A DNA stretch of 64,000 nucleotides from Novosphingobium sp049354825 (GCF_049354825.1 NZ_CP186480.1:2232001-2296000), one strand, 5' to 3'; numbered from the stretch's first letter, positions 25,793 to 35,429 are shown. Made by a program: numbers and translations. Notes: generated from the letters alone by a model not told the origin.

Positions 25793-26623
25793 TCAGGCGG
25801 GGAGCGGCTCGGCGCCGGTCGGCGGACGCCGCCGGCCCGGCGCGGCGTTCCAGCCCAGCCAGCCGGCCAGGCCACCGGCGATCACGGCCAGGACCAGCGT
25901 GAGCGCTTCGGGCACGCGCGCGTAAGCCGCGAACGCGCCCTGCAGGCCCGGCACGAAGGGTGAAATCCACATCGCCAGCGCCTGCGCGGCGATGAAGCCG
26001 GCGGCGACCAGCCACGGGGTGCCGTGGCGCGGATGGCGCGAGTACAGCACCAGCGCGATCGACAGCGACACCGCGTCGCTCAGCGCGATGGTGTCCAGCA
26101 GCGCGCGCGGGCCCGGGCTGCCAATGACGTTCAGCCACGGCAGGTCGTTGCCTACGATCCGGCTGAACGGCGATTCGAACAGGATCAGCGGCGTCGCCAG
26201 CATGTAGCCGGCGTGAAGCCGCACGTTGCGGCGGTGCTTCAGCGCCTGGTAGAACAGCGTCAGGTACGCGGCGATGGCGATCGCCATGCCGATCCCGAAA
26301 GCGGGCGTAAGGATCTCTACCCCGGGGTATTCCCGCACAGCGAAACGGTGCGCGGACACGCCGATGATCATCGTAAGCCCCAGGATCAGCAGCGGGAACA
26401 GCGCGAAGCTGGCCCTGCCGAGCTGGCGGTGCAGGGCGTTGCTGCGGCGCTGGATCGTGACGCTTTGCACGATCAGCAGCGTCAGCCAGGCGATCGCGGT
26501 GGCGGCGTGGATGTGAAAGGCCGGCGGCACCGCGCGGATCGGCGAAAAGTAGCTCGGCCAGAAACCGGCCAGGATGACCAGCAGGACAACGCCGACGTAA
26601 AAATGCGCATGGCGATAAGGCAT
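25793..26623 (-). CDS. Multi-pass membrane protein of unknown function
   Basis: 276 residues starting at ATG 26623 after a G-rich ribosome site. Seven or so hydrophobic helices. The conserved-looking AFHIHAATAIAWLTLLIVQS near residue 35 resembles histidine-bearing helices of heme-type membrane proteins (DUF2306-like), but I cannot assign it securely. It converges with the adenosine kinase gene, 7 bp apart. Confidence 0.6.
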   Translation of the reverse strand: MPYRHAHFYVGVVLLVILAGFWPSYFSPIRAVPPAFHIHAATAIAWLTLLIVQSVTIQRRSNALHRQLGRASFALFPLLILGLTMIIGVSAHRFAVREYPGVEILTPAFGIGMAIAIAAYLTLFYQALKHRRNVRLHAGYMLATPLILFESPFSRIVGNDLPWLNVIGSPGPRALLDTIALSDAVSLSIALVLYSRHPRHGTPWLVAAGFIAAQALAMWISPFVPGLQGAFAAYARVPEALTLVLAVIAGGLAGWLGWNAAPGRRRPPTGAEPLPA

Positions 26624-26687
26624 CGCTGCTTCCCCCCCGAAGCTTGCGACCGGGTCGGGTTCTAGCAGCGCTGCCTGCTTGCGTCCA

Positions 26688-27968
26688 TCAGGGCGTGGGG
26701 GCGTCCTCGCGGGCGGCTTCCCGCCAGCCGATATCGCGGCGGCAGAACAGGTCGGGGGCGTCGATCCGCTCGATCGCGGCGTACGCCGCCGCCTGCGCCG
26801 CGCGCACCCCGGCGGCGCGCGCGGTGACGTTGAGGACGCGGCCGCCGGCGCCGACGAGCTTGCCGCCGTCAAGCGCGGTTCCAGCCTGGAACACGCGCGC
26901 GCCCGCCGCTTCGGCGGCAGCGATTCCGGCGATCGCGCCGCCCTTCCGGGGCTCGCCCGGATAGCCTGCCGCCGCCATCACCACGGTCAGTGCCACCTCG
27001 GGCGAAAAGCGCGGCGGGGCGCAGGCGGCCAGCCGGCTTTCGGCGCAGGCGGCGAGGAGATCGACCAGGTCGCTGTCCAGCCGGGTCATCAGCACCTGGC
27101 ATTCGGGATCGCCGAAGCGGGCGTTGTATTCGATCAGCCTGGGCCCTTCGGCGGTCAGCATCAGCCCGGCGAACAGCACTCCCGAATAGGGCGTCCCGTC
27201 GGCGGCCAGCTGGCGCACGGTCGGGGCGATGATCCGGGTCGTCACCTCGCCCTCCAGTGCGGACGTCAGTACGCGCGCCGGGCTGTAGGCGCCCATGCCG
27301 CCGGTATTTGGGCCGGTATCGCCTTCGCCGACGCGCTTGTGGTCCTGCGCCGATCCGAATGGCATCACGGTAGCCCCGTCGGTCAGCGCGAAAAAGCTGA
27401 CCTCCTCGCCCACCATGCATTCCTCGATCACCGCCTCGGCGCCGCCGAAACGGCCGGAGAAGATGTCACGGATGGCTGCTTCGGCCTCGGCGCGGGTCTC
27501 GGCCACGGTCACGCCCTTGCCCGCCGCCAGCCCGTCCGCCTTGATGACGACGGGGATGCCGAAGCGCGTCAGCGCGGCCAGCGCTTCGGCCTCGGTGCGG
27601 ACATGTTCGTAGGCGGCGGTGGGAATGCCGGCGCGGTCGCACAGCGCCTTGGTAAAGGCCTTCGATCCCTCGAGCTGCGCGGCCGCCCGCGACGGTCCGA
27701 ACACCGCGATGCCGGCGGCGCGCAGGCTGTCCGCCAGGCCGTCGACCAGCGGCGCCTCGGGCCCGATAACGACCAGGCCGATGCGGTTGGCATCGCAGAA
27801 GGCGACGACCGCCGCGTGATCGCCGGCTTCAAGCGTGACCAGGTCGGCGGCTTGGGCGATCCCGGGGTTGCCGGGCGCGGCGAACAGGTTATCGCAGCGC
27901 GGCGATTGCGCCAGCTTCCAGGCCAGCGCATGCTCGCGTCCGCCCGAACCCAGCAGCAGGATGTTCAT
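26688..27968 (-). CDS. purD: Phosphoribosylamine--glycine ligase
   Basis: 426 residues, standard for PurD. Motifs: LLLGSGGREHALAWKL at the N-terminus, VVIGPEAPLVDGLAD near 70, VIKADGLAAGKGV in the ATP-grasp region, GSAQDHKRVGEGDTGPNTG near 205, and IEYNARFGDPECQ near 280. It makes glycinamide ribonucleotide in purine synthesis. Its ATG shares two bases with the divergent xseA start, so its promoter must lie inside xseA. Confidence 0.97.
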   Translation of the reverse strand: MNILLLGSGGREHALAWKLAQSPRCDNLFAAPGNPGIAQAADLVTLEAGDHAAVVAFCDANRIGLVVIGPEAPLVDGLADSLRAAGIAVFGPSRAAAQLEGSKAFTKALCDRAGIPTAAYEHVRTEAEALAALTRFGIPVVIKADGLAAGKGVTVAETRAEAEAAIRDIFSGRFGGAEAVIEECMVGEEVSFFALTDGATVMPFGSAQDHKRVGEGDTGPNTGGMGAYSPARVLTSALEGEVTTRIIAPTVRQLAADGTPYSGVLFAGLMLTAEGPRLIEYNARFGDPECQVLMTRLDSDLVDLLAACAESRLAACAPPRFSPEVALTVVMAAAGYPGEPRKGGAIAGIAAAEAAGARVFQAGTALDGGKLVGAGGRVLNVTARAAGVRAAQAAAYAAIERIDAPDLFCRRDIGWREAAREDAPTP

Positions 27969-29358
27969 GTCAGGCCCCTTCGATGATCAGGCATCCGGTT
28001 CTGGCGGGCTGGTAGCCGCCGACAGTGCCGGCGACAACGCCGCGCCGCTGTCGGTCAGCGAGATTTCCGCGCTGCTGAAGCGCACGGTCGAGGACCGGTT
28101 CGGCTTCGTGCGCATCAAGGGCGAGCTTTCGGGCGTCAAGCGCGCAGCGTCGGGCCATGTCTACTGCAGCCTCAAGGACGAGGGCGCGCGGATCGACGGG
28201 GTGATGTGGCGTGGCACCGCACAGCGGCTGGCCTTCCTGCCGGAGGACGGGATCGAGGTGATCGCGACCGGCAAGCTGACGACCTATCCCGGCCGCTCCA
28301 GCTACCAGATCGTCATCGAGCGGATGGAGATCGCCGGCGAAGGCGCGCTGCTGGCGCTGCTGGCGAAGACCAAGACCCGGCTCGAGGCCGAGGGCCTGTT
28401 CGCCAACGCCCGCCCGCTGCCGTTCCTGCCCGCCACCATCGGCGTCGTCACCTCGCCCACCGGCGCGGTCATCCGCGACATCCTGCATCGCCTGGCGGAC
28501 CGTTTTCCCAGCCGGGTGATCGTCTGGCCGGTGCTGGTCCAGGGGCAGGGCGCGGCCGAGCAGGTTGCGCGCGCGGTGCAGGGCTTTTCCGGCCTCGATG
28601 CAGCGCACCCCGATCGCCCCGATCTCGTCATCGTCGCGCGCGGCGGCGGCTCGATCGAGGACTTGTGGTCGTTCAACGAGGAGGTCGTCGTGCGCGCCAT
28701 CGCCGGCTCGACCATCCCCGTCATCAGCGCGGTGGGGCACGAGACCGACACCACGCTGGCCGATTTCGCGGCCGACATGCGCGCTCCCACGCCGACCGCC
28801 GCGGCCGAACTTGCAGTGCCGGTGCGCGCCGACCTCGCCGCGCTGATCGCCGACCTGACCCACCGCAAGCGCCGCTGCGCGCTGCGCCCGGTGGCGTTGG
28901 GCCGCGAACGCCTGGCCGCCCGGGCCGAGCGCCTGCCCCGCGCCGAAAGCTTGCTGGCCGCGCCGGCGCAGCGCCTCGACGACAGCGGCGAACGCCTGCG
29001 CCGCGCGCTGGCCGACCGCGCCGAAGTGCCGCGCCGCCGCCTTGGCGAGGTCGGCGGGCGGCTCAGCCTGCCGCTGCTGCGCTCTCGCCTCGATCGCGCC
29101 GGGGCCCGGCTCGACGGGGCGGGGCGCGTGCTCGCCTCGCTCAACCCCGACAGTATCTTGCAACGCGGCTATGTCCGGGTCACCGGCCCCGATGGCCGCA
29201 CGCTGACCACGCGCGTCGCCGCGCAGGCGGCAGGAAACCTGGCCTTGCACTTTGGCGATGGCGTCCTCGCGGTTTCCGCCGACAGCGGGGTGACGGCCCG
29301 CAAGGCGCCAGCCCGGGCACCACGTCCGCCGGCGCCCGAGCAGGGTAAATTGCTCTGA
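27967..29358 (+). CDS. xseA: Exodeoxyribonuclease VII large subunit
   Basis: 463 residues. The OB-fold start (LSVSEISALLKRTVEDRFGF, then VRIKGELSGVKRAASGHVY) and the catalytic region with VTSPTGAVIRDI, VIVARGGGSIEDLWSFN and VGHETDTTLADFAADMRAPT are intact. It degrades single-stranded DNA with the small subunit XseB, which is not in this window. ATG 27967 is chosen, with an ATG 6 bp earlier also possible; both overlap purD. The C-terminal half has lost the long coiled-coil regularity but keeps Arg-rich helices. Confidence 0.95.
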   Translation: MSGPFDDQASGSGGLVAADSAGDNAAPLSVSEISALLKRTVEDRFGFVRIKGELSGVKRAASGHVYCSLKDEGARIDGVMWRGTAQRLAFLPEDGIEVIATGKLTTYPGRSSYQIVIERMEIAGEGALLALLAKTKTRLEAEGLFANARPLPFLPATIGVVTSPTGAVIRDILHRLADRFPSRVIVWPVLVQGQGAAEQVARAVQGFSGLDAAHPDRPDLVIVARGGGSIEDLWSFNEEVVVRAIAGSTIPVISAVGHETDTTLADFAADMRAPTPTAAAELAVPVRADLAALIADLTHRKRRCALRPVALGRERLAARAERLPRAESLLAAPAQRLDDSGERLRRALADRAEVPRRRLGEVGGRLSLPLLRSRLDRAGARLDGAGRVLASLNPDSILQRGYVRVTGPDGRTLTTRVAAQAAGNLALHFGDGVLAVSADSGVTARKAPARAPRPPAPEQGKLL

Positions 29359-29385
29359 AAGGTTAACGCGGTTAGGATGGCGGCC

Positions 29386-29586
29386 ATGTTGATGTCCGCC
29401 TCTGATCGTCCCGCCACGCTGTATTACCAGCCCGGCAGCTTCCGTGTGCTCAAGTCCGGCGACCACGTCCTCTGCGCCGTCACAGGCGAGGTGATCGCGC
29501 TCGAGGACCTGCGCTACTGGAGCGCGGAGCGCCAGGAGGCCTACGCCGGACCCGATATCGCAACCCGCCGCCTGCTCGGCGCATGA
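29386..29586 (+). CDS. DUF2093 domain protein
   Basis: 66 residues. The DUF2093 signature is complete: YYQPGSFRVLKSGDHVLCAV, then TGEVIALEDLRYWSAERQEA. The family is confined mostly to alphaproteobacteria and has no assigned function; a conserved Cys and Trp are visible. ATG 29386 has AGGATGG six bases upstream; ATG 29377 is an alternative. It lies between xseA and an M23 peptidase gene and overlaps the latter by four bases. Confidence 0.88.
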   Translation: MLMSASDRPATLYYQPGSFRVLKSGDHVLCAVTGEVIALEDLRYWSAERQEAYAGPDIATRRLLGA

Positions 29587-30470
29587 TGCGGGGCACGACC
29601 ACGGCGCTGGTGGCGGCGAGTGCGATCGCCGCGCTGGCGGCGCTGGCACCGCGCGCGCATTTGCACGTGATGGGCGCCGATCCCGGCACGCCCGCGCTTC
29701 CGGCGCTTGGACTGTCCGGTCCTTTGACCCAGGGCGGCTGGGTACGCGGCAAGGCGCCGGCCGGCGTCACCCGGCTCACGCTGGCCGGCCAGGACATCGC
29801 CATAGCGCCCGACCGCTCGATTTTCCTCGCCTTCGACCGCGACGCGCCCTCGGGCATCCCGCTGGTCGCGACGCTTTCGGGTGGCCGACGGGTAACCACC
29901 ACGCTCGCGGTCGCGCCGCGCGCGTGGAAGCTCGAGTATATCCCGCTTGGTCCGCGACCGGGCGCTCCGCCCAGCGAAACCTACCGCATCCGCCGCGAAG
30001 GCGAGCTGGCACAGATCAATGCCGCGCGCGCCAGCGATCACGCCGTCGGCGGCTGGCGGCAGGACTTTGCCTGGCCGGTGACGGGGCGCATCTCGGGCCG
30101 GTTCGGCTCACAGCGGATCTACAACGGGGTCCCCGGCGCCTACCACTCGGGCCTCGACATCGCGCGCCCGGCCGGAACGCCGTTCGTGGCGCCCGCCGAC
30201 GGGGTCGTCGTGCTGGCGGCGGACAGCCCCTTTTCGCTGGAGGGCAAGCTGCTGATGATCGATCACGGCGCCGGGCTCAACAGCGCGTTTCTGCACGCCT
30301 CGCGGCTGGCGGTGAAGGTCGGCGATACTGTCACGAAGGGCCAGTTGATCGGCTATGTGGGCAGCACGGGGCGTGCGACTGGGCCGCACCTGCACTGGTC
30401 GATCAAATGGCGCGATGCGCGCCTCGACCCGTTGCTCTTTGTCGCCGGTAGGGCCCCAACCGGCGATTGA
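29583..30470 (+). CDS. M23 (LytM-type) peptidase
   Basis: 295 residues with an N-terminal hydrophobic signal (TTTALVAASAIAALAALAP). The zinc site of family M23 is complete: YHSGLDIARP (first His and Asp) near residue 180 and GPHLHWSIKW (HxH) near 265, with RFGSQR upstream. It should cut peptidoglycan cross-links or act as a regulator of amidases in the periplasm. A domain of about 120 residues precedes the peptidase domain. The gene is coupled to the DUF2093 gene. Confidence 0.92.
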   Translation: MMRGTTTALVAASAIAALAALAPRAHLHVMGADPGTPALPALGLSGPLTQGGWVRGKAPAGVTRLTLAGQDIAIAPDRSIFLAFDRDAPSGIPLVATLSGGRRVTTTLAVAPRAWKLEYIPLGPRPGAPPSETYRIRREGELAQINAARASDHAVGGWRQDFAWPVTGRISGRFGSQRIYNGVPGAYHSGLDIARPAGTPFVAPADGVVVLAADSPFSLEGKLLMIDHGAGLNSAFLHASRLAVKVGDTVTKGQLIGYVGSTGRATGPHLHWSIKWRDARLDPLLFVAGRAPTGD

Positions 30471-30499
30471 TTGCGCGTCGGTAACAGCTTCGGCAATTT

Positions 30500-30529
30500 T
30501 GTTGCAAAGCAGCAGGGCGCCTGTTGCAA
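30500..30529 (+). promoter_or_regulatory. Direct repeat TGTTGCAA upstream of the TonB-dependent receptor
   Basis: The 8-mer occurs at 30500-30507 and 30522-30529, spaced 22 bp apart (two helical turns); each copy contains the palindromic core TTGCAA. About 145 bases further on is a -10-like TATAAA (30675-30680). The pair could bind a regulator of the receptor gene. The rest of the 30471-30708 gap shows no gene. Confidence 0.35.
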
Positions 30530-30708
30530 CGCGGCCACAGCCGCCATGCGAATGGCGTAATTCCGCTAATTTCCTTTGCCGCGTGCCCGCCATTTCGCCA
30601 TGTCGGCCCATCGATCCGGGACGTTGGCCATGGTGCGTGCACCCTAGTTCGCCGTCCCGATCACGAAATTCCGGTATAAATCAACCGGATGAAATGAGGG
30701 ACTAAACT

Positions 30709-33700
30709 GTGAAAACAACCTCCAAAATTCTCCTCTCGTCGGCGACCAGCGTTGTTGCGCTGCTGTCGTCGAGTGTGGCCTTCGCCCAGGACACGACCGC
30801 AACCGACACCACGACCGCGACCCCGGACAACCAGGGCATCGTCGTTACCGGCTCGCTGATCCGCAACCCCAACCTCGTCCAGGCCAACCCGGTCAACGTC
30901 GTTACGGCTGAGCAGATCGAGCTCAAGCAGTCGAACACGGCCGAAGACGTCCTGCGTGAAACCCCGGGCGTCGTCGCCAACATCGGTTCGGCGACCAACA
31001 ACGGCAACGGCGGCTCGTCCTACGTCGACCTTCGCGGCCTCGGCTCGAACCGCAACGTCGTCCTGCTCGATGGCAACCGCATCGTCCCGGCCGACCTCGC
31101 CGGTCGCGTCGACCTCAACAACATCCCGCTTGCCCTGATCAGCCGCGTTGACGCGCAGACCGGTGCCGCGGTGACCACCTACGGTGCCGACGCCATCACC
31201 GGCGTCGTCAACTTCGTCACCAAGAAGGACTTCTCGGGTCTGGACCTCACCGTCTCGAACCAGATCACCGAGCGTGGCGATGGCCGCTACACCCGTGCCG
31301 ACCTTACCCTCGGCGCCAACTTCGCCGATGGCCGCGGCAACGCGGTGCTGAGCCTGGGCTACCAGAACTCGGACCCGGTCTACCAGGGTGCGCGCGACTT
31401 CTCGATCAAGCAGATCTCGTCGTTCACCGGCGGTGGCGGCGGTTCGGGTACTTCGGTCCCGTCGCGCTTCTCGGGCACGCGTCCGATCGATCCGCTGACC
31501 GGCCGTCCCAGCATCGATCCCACGGTCGCCAACGGCGGCGTGCGTCAGATCAACTCGGCGGGCCAGGCGGTCGCGACCTTCGCGACCTTCAACTTCAACC
31601 CGTACAACGTCTTCCAGACGCCGTTTAAGCGCTACAATATCTTCGCCCAGGCGAACTACCAGGTCTCGGACAACATCGAGGTCTACACGCGCGGCCTGTT
31701 CTCGAAGAACACCGTGTCGACCATCATCGCGCCGTCGGGCTCGTTCGGTGGCTCTGTCGTGGTCAACCTGAACAACCCGTACCTGCCGGCTGCCCTGCGC
31801 AACCAGTTCTGCGCGTTCAACACCTCGACCGTCGCCGGCGTCTACACGCCGCGCTTCGACCAGGCGACTTGCGATGCCGCCGCCCTGGCCACCGGCCCGA
31901 GCGACCCGCGCTACCGCACCGTCACGACCGCGCTGAGCCGTCGTACGCCGGAAGTCGGCGCCCGTATCAGCGACTACAGCACGCAGATCTTCGACTACCG
32001 CGTCGGCGTTCGCGGTGCGATCACCGACTCGATCAACTGGGACGTCAACGGTTCGTACGGCGAATCGGAGAAGATCCAGACGATCAAGGGCTACACCCTG
32101 CAGTCGCGCTTCCGTCAGGGTTCGCTCGTCAACGGCACGCTGGCCAATCCGGTCTGCCAGGACACCTCGAACAACTGCGTTCCGGTCAACATCTTCGGTC
32201 CGCTGGGTTCGATCACGCCCGCCCAGGCCGCGTTCCTGAGCGCGAACTCGACCACCCAGGTCAAGACCACGCTGGCCCAGGCCCGCGCGGTGATCTCGGG
32301 TGACACCGGCTTCTCGCTGGGCAGCGGTGCTGAGCCGGTCGGCTTCGCCATCGGTACCGAGTTCCGCAAGTACGGTGCCCAGCAGGCGTCGGACACGCTG
32401 GCCAAGACGGCTGGTGAACTGGGCGGTGCCGGCGGCGCGGCTCCGGACATCAACGGCGGCTACAAGGTCTACGAAGGCTTTGCCGAACTTATCGTCCCGG
32501 TCATCGGTGACCTGCTCTCGGTCGATGGCGGTGCGCGTTACTCGCACTACGAAGTCGATGGTGGCGGCAAGACCAACACCTGGACCTACAAGGTCGGTGC
32601 CACCTTCCAGCCGGTGCCGGACCTGAAGTTCCGCGGCAACTACGCCCGCGCCGTTCGCGCCCCGAACATCGGCGAGTTGTTCACGCCGAACACCACGGTG
32701 CTGACCAACCTCGGTATCGATCCGTGCGCCGGTGCTGCTCCGACCACCAACGCCAACCTCCGCGCGGTCTGCATCGCGCAGGGTGCGACGGCTGGTCAGA
32801 TCGGTTCGATCACCAACCCGACCGCCGGCCAGGCGAACATCACCTCGGGCGGCAACCTCAACCTGGCGCCCGAAAAGGCGACCACGTGGACCGTTGGTGC
32901 GGTGTTCCAGCCGTCCTTCTTCCCGCGCTTCAACATGTCGCTGGACTACTACAACATCAAGGTGAAGGACGTTATCGGTTCGCCGCTGCCGGGTGACCTT
33001 GTGTCGGCCTGCTTCGGCAGCATCACCGCCGCCAGCGCCACCGATCCGAACTGCACGGTCATCCGTCGTAACCCGCTCACCGGCGGTCTCGACGGCGATC
33101 CGGCCACCACGCCGGGTCTGTACGCGCCGCTCAACAACCTGGGCAAGCTGTTCACCGACGGCTTCGACCTGATCGCGAACTACAACCGCGATTTCGGTGC
33201 GATCGGCTGGTCGATGAACTTCGTTGGCAACTACACCCGCCACTCGAAGTACCAGGCGACGCCGGGCGGTCTCGATCGCGAATGCGTCAACTACTACTCG
33301 GTCAACTGCTCGTTCACGGGCTCGATCCAGCCGAAGTGGCAGTGGTCGCTGCGCAACACGTTCTCGGTCGACAAGGTCGACGTGTCGCTCCTGTGGCGCC
33401 ACATCGGTGCCGTCGAGCACGAGCCGCAGGACGCCATCGACAACGGTCAGCCGTTCTTCTCGGGCACCCTGCCCGCGAGCACGGGCCCGGTCGCCGGCCG
33501 CACCGTCGATTTCAACAAGATCGGCGCTGCCAACTACTTCGACCTGAGCACGCGTTACAACGTGAACGACAACTTCACCTTCACGTTCACGGTGCAGAAC
33601 CTGCTCGACCGTCAGCCGCCGATCGTCGGCAACACGGCCGGCGCCACGACCTACAACAGCGGCAACACCTACCCGTCGACCTACGACGCGCTGGGTCGCC

Positions 33701-33732
33701 GTTACGCCGTCCAGGCGAAGGTCAAGTTCTGA
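30709..33732 (+). CDS. TonB-dependent outer-membrane receptor
   Basis: 1007 residues from a GTG with GAGGG 8 bases upstream. Signal peptide ending SSVAFA-Q, then the plug domain (GIVVTGSLIRNPNLVQANPV, RETPGVVANIG, LRGLGSNRNVVLLDGNRI, TTYGADAITGVVNFVTKKDF) and a long beta-barrel ending in the family's aromatic C-terminus (AVQAKVKF). It imports a ligand through the outer membrane using the TonB system. The gene uses GGT and CGT codons far more than its neighbours, a sign of high expression. A strong terminator follows. The ligand is unknown; the linked modifying enzymes downstream may be related. Confidence 0.95.
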   Translation: MKTTSKILLSSATSVVALLSSSVAFAQDTTATDTTTATPDNQGIVVTGSLIRNPNLVQANPVNVVTAEQIELKQSNTAEDVLRETPGVVANIGSATNNGNGGSSYVDLRGLGSNRNVVLLDGNRIVPADLAGRVDLNNIPLALISRVDAQTGAAVTTYGADAITGVVNFVTKKDFSGLDLTVSNQITERGDGRYTRADLTLGANFADGRGNAVLSLGYQNSDPVYQGARDFSIKQISSFTGGGGGSGTSVPSRFSGTRPIDPLTGRPSIDPTVANGGVRQINSAGQAVATFATFNFNPYNVFQTPFKRYNIFAQANYQVSDNIEVYTRGLFSKNTVSTIIAPSGSFGGSVVVNLNNPYLPAALRNQFCAFNTSTVAGVYTPRFDQATCDAAALATGPSDPRYRTVTTALSRRTPEVGARISDYSTQIFDYRVGVRGAITDSINWDVNGSYGESEKIQTIKGYTLQSRFRQGSLVNGTLANPVCQDTSNNCVPVNIFGPLGSITPAQAAFLSANSTTQVKTTLAQARAVISGDTGFSLGSGAEPVGFAIGTEFRKYGAQQASDTLAKTAGELGGAGGAAPDINGGYKVYEGFAELIVPVIGDLLSVDGGARYSHYEVDGGGKTNTWTYKVGATFQPVPDLKFRGNYARAVRAPNIGELFTPNTTVLTNLGIDPCAGAAPTTNANLRAVCIAQGATAGQIGSITNPTAGQANITSGGNLNLAPEKATTWTVGAVFQPSFFPRFNMSLDYYNIKVKDVIGSPLPGDLVSACFGSITAASATDPNCTVIRRNPLTGGLDGDPATTPGLYAPLNNLGKLFTDGFDLIANYNRDFGAIGWSMNFVGNYTRHSKYQATPGGLDRECVNYYSVNCSFTGSIQPKWQWSLRNTFSVDKVDVSLLWRHIGAVEHEPQDAIDNGQPFFSGTLPASTGPVAGRTVDFNKIGAANYFDLSTRYNVNDNFTFTFTVQNLLDRQPPIVGNTAGATTYNSGNTYPSTYDALGRRYAVQAKVKF

Positions 33733-33761
33733 TCCCATCGGGTTCACGAACCGAAACACGG

Positions 33762-33791
33762 AAGGGGCGGACAGCAATGTCCGCCCCTTTT
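33762..33791 (+). terminator. Rho-independent terminator of the TonB-dependent receptor gene
   Basis: A 12-bp perfect stem (33762-33773 with 33778-33789) with a GCAA tetraloop, ending in TTTT. It is placed 30 bases after the receptor stop. Confidence 0.9.
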
Positions 33792-33845
33792 CGTTGTGCC
33801 CTCCGCGCTTGACAGTGCGCGGCGGCGCGGCCCACGCCGACCATC

Positions 33846-35429
33846 ATGACGATTGAAGACCTGGCGCCGGCGGCAGCCGCTTCGGAAGCGGCACTCGCCG
33901 CCGGAACCGCGGATGCCTACGACCTGGGCATCGCCGCGCTGGCCCGCGGCCTGGCCGGCCGCGAAGGCGAAGCCGAGGACCTCTTCAACAAGGCCGTGGC
34001 GCTCCAGCCAGACGATCCTTCGCCGCTTGTTTTCCTTGCCATCTGGCGCCGCGAACAGGGCCAGCTGCGCGACTCTGCACTTGCCTGCGATCGGGCGATT
34101 GCCCTTGCGCCGGGCTATGCCGACGCCTGGCTGGAACGCGGGGCGACCCTGGCAGCAGGCGGATCGGCCGCGGCGGCGCGGGCGTCCTTCGAACAGGCTG
34201 CGCGGCTGGCGCCGCATTCGGCGCGCGCGCACGCCGGCATCGCCTCGATCGCAGCGCGCGAGGGAGATCGCCTTGCCGCAAACGAACACGCCCGGACCGC
34301 ACTGGGCATCGAACCTGGCAACGCCGTCGCGCGCAATGCGCTTGCCTCATTGGCCCTAGAAGACGGACGAGCCGATGACGTCCCCGGCTTGCTAGATCCC
34401 GTGGTGGCAACCTTGCCGGCCTCGGTCGAGCGTTCGCAGGCTCGCTCATTGCTTGGTCAGGCGGCGACGCGGGCTGGCTCTATCGAAGCGGCCTATGAAC
34501 ATTTCCGCCACGCCAACGAGGATTACGTGACACTGACGGCACGAGCAGCTGCCGGCTCCATCAACCAGTACGATTTCATCGCCGCCATCGACGCCGGTCT
34601 GGCTGCGGCGCTGCCAGCCTGGGGGCCGCCGCTCCCGCCGCGAATTATCGCCGCAGCCGCGCCGCGGCATGTGTTCCTGCTTGGCTACCCACGCTCCGGT
34701 ACGACTCTGCTGGAGAATGTCCTTGCCTCGCTCCCCGGTGTCGAAGCCCTGGAAGAGCGGCCGACGTTCGCCGAACTCGATAGCGTGCTGCTCAGTGGTG
34801 ATGCCGGCGCTGTCTCACGCGGCGTGCAGGCCTTCGCGCTGTGGGGCGAGGACCGCCTTGCAGGCGCGGCGCGCGGATACTGGCAGCACGTCCACAACGC
34901 CGGCATCTCGACATCCGCAGAGACATTCCTCGACATGGACCCGCTCAAGGGCACGCGGCTGCCGTTCATCGCGCGGATGTTTCCGGACGCCCGTGTGATC
35001 GTGTTGCGCCGCGATCCGCGCGACGTCGTGTGGAGCTGCTTCCGCACCAATTTTGCGGTCACGAGCAACACGCTCGAGTTCACCTCGCTGGAACGGGTGG
35101 CACGGCATTACGATGCGCTGATGCGTTTGACGGACCGCGCTTTGCAAAACCTCCCGATCGCGGCGCTGGAGGTCGACTACCAGCGCCTGGTGCGCGAATT
35201 CGACACGGTAACGCACGAGATTTGCGCATTTACCGGCCTTGAATGGAGCGAGAACCTGCGACGTTTCGATCGAACCGCGCAGGAACGCGGGGTCGGCACG
35301 GCCAGCGCCACGCAAGTGCGGCGCGGACTTTACGATGGCAGCGGCCAGTGGCGCCCGTTCGCCGAATATTTCGAGCCGATCATGCCGATCCTGGCCCCGT
35401 GGATCGCCCGCTTCGGCAGCGGCGACTAG
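33846..35429 (+). CDS. TPR-sulfotransferase fusion protein
   Basis: 527 residues. Residues 1-220 are tetratricopeptide repeats (for example EDLFNKAVALQPDDPSPLVF and ALACDRAIALAPGYADAWLE). Residues 275-520 are a sulfotransferase: 5'-phosphosulfate loop LLGYPRSGTTLLENVLASLP (residues 278-297) and the 3'-phosphate motif RRDPRDVVWSCF near 385. It should transfer sulfate from PAPS to a protein or other acceptor; the TPR part may bind the acceptor. It lies downstream of the receptor and shares its stop tetranucleotide CTAG with the next gene on the other strand. The acceptor is unknown. Confidence 0.85.
   Translation: MTIEDLAPAAAASEAALAAGTADAYDLGIAALARGLAGREGEAEDLFNKAVALQPDDPSPLVFLAIWRREQGQLRDSALACDRAIALAPGYADAWLERGATLAAGGSAAAARASFEQAARLAPHSARAHAGIASIAAREGDRLAANEHARTALGIEPGNAVARNALASLALEDGRADDVPGLLDPVVATLPASVERSQARSLLGQAATRAGSIEAAYEHFRHANEDYVTLTARAAAGSINQYDFIAAIDAGLAAALPAWGPPLPPRIIAAAAPRHVFLLGYPRSGTTLLENVLASLPGVEALEERPTFAELDSVLLSGDAGAVSRGVQAFALWGEDRLAGAARGYWQHVHNAGISTSAETFLDMDPLKGTRLPFIARMFPDARVIVLRRDPRDVVWSCFRTNFAVTSNTLEFTSLERVARHYDALMRLTDRALQNLPIAALEVDYQRLVREFDTVTHEICAFTGLEWSENLRRFDRTAQERGVGTASATQVRRGLYDGSGQWRPFAEYFEPIMPILAPWIARFGSGD

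Noticed and set aside
30661..33777. Open frame of over 1000 codons antisense to the TonB-dependent receptor
   Set aside because: It mirrors the receptor gene, has Arg/Val-rich composition typical of shadow frames in GC-rich DNA, and no recognisable domain. The forward frame has signal peptide, plug and barrel motifs.
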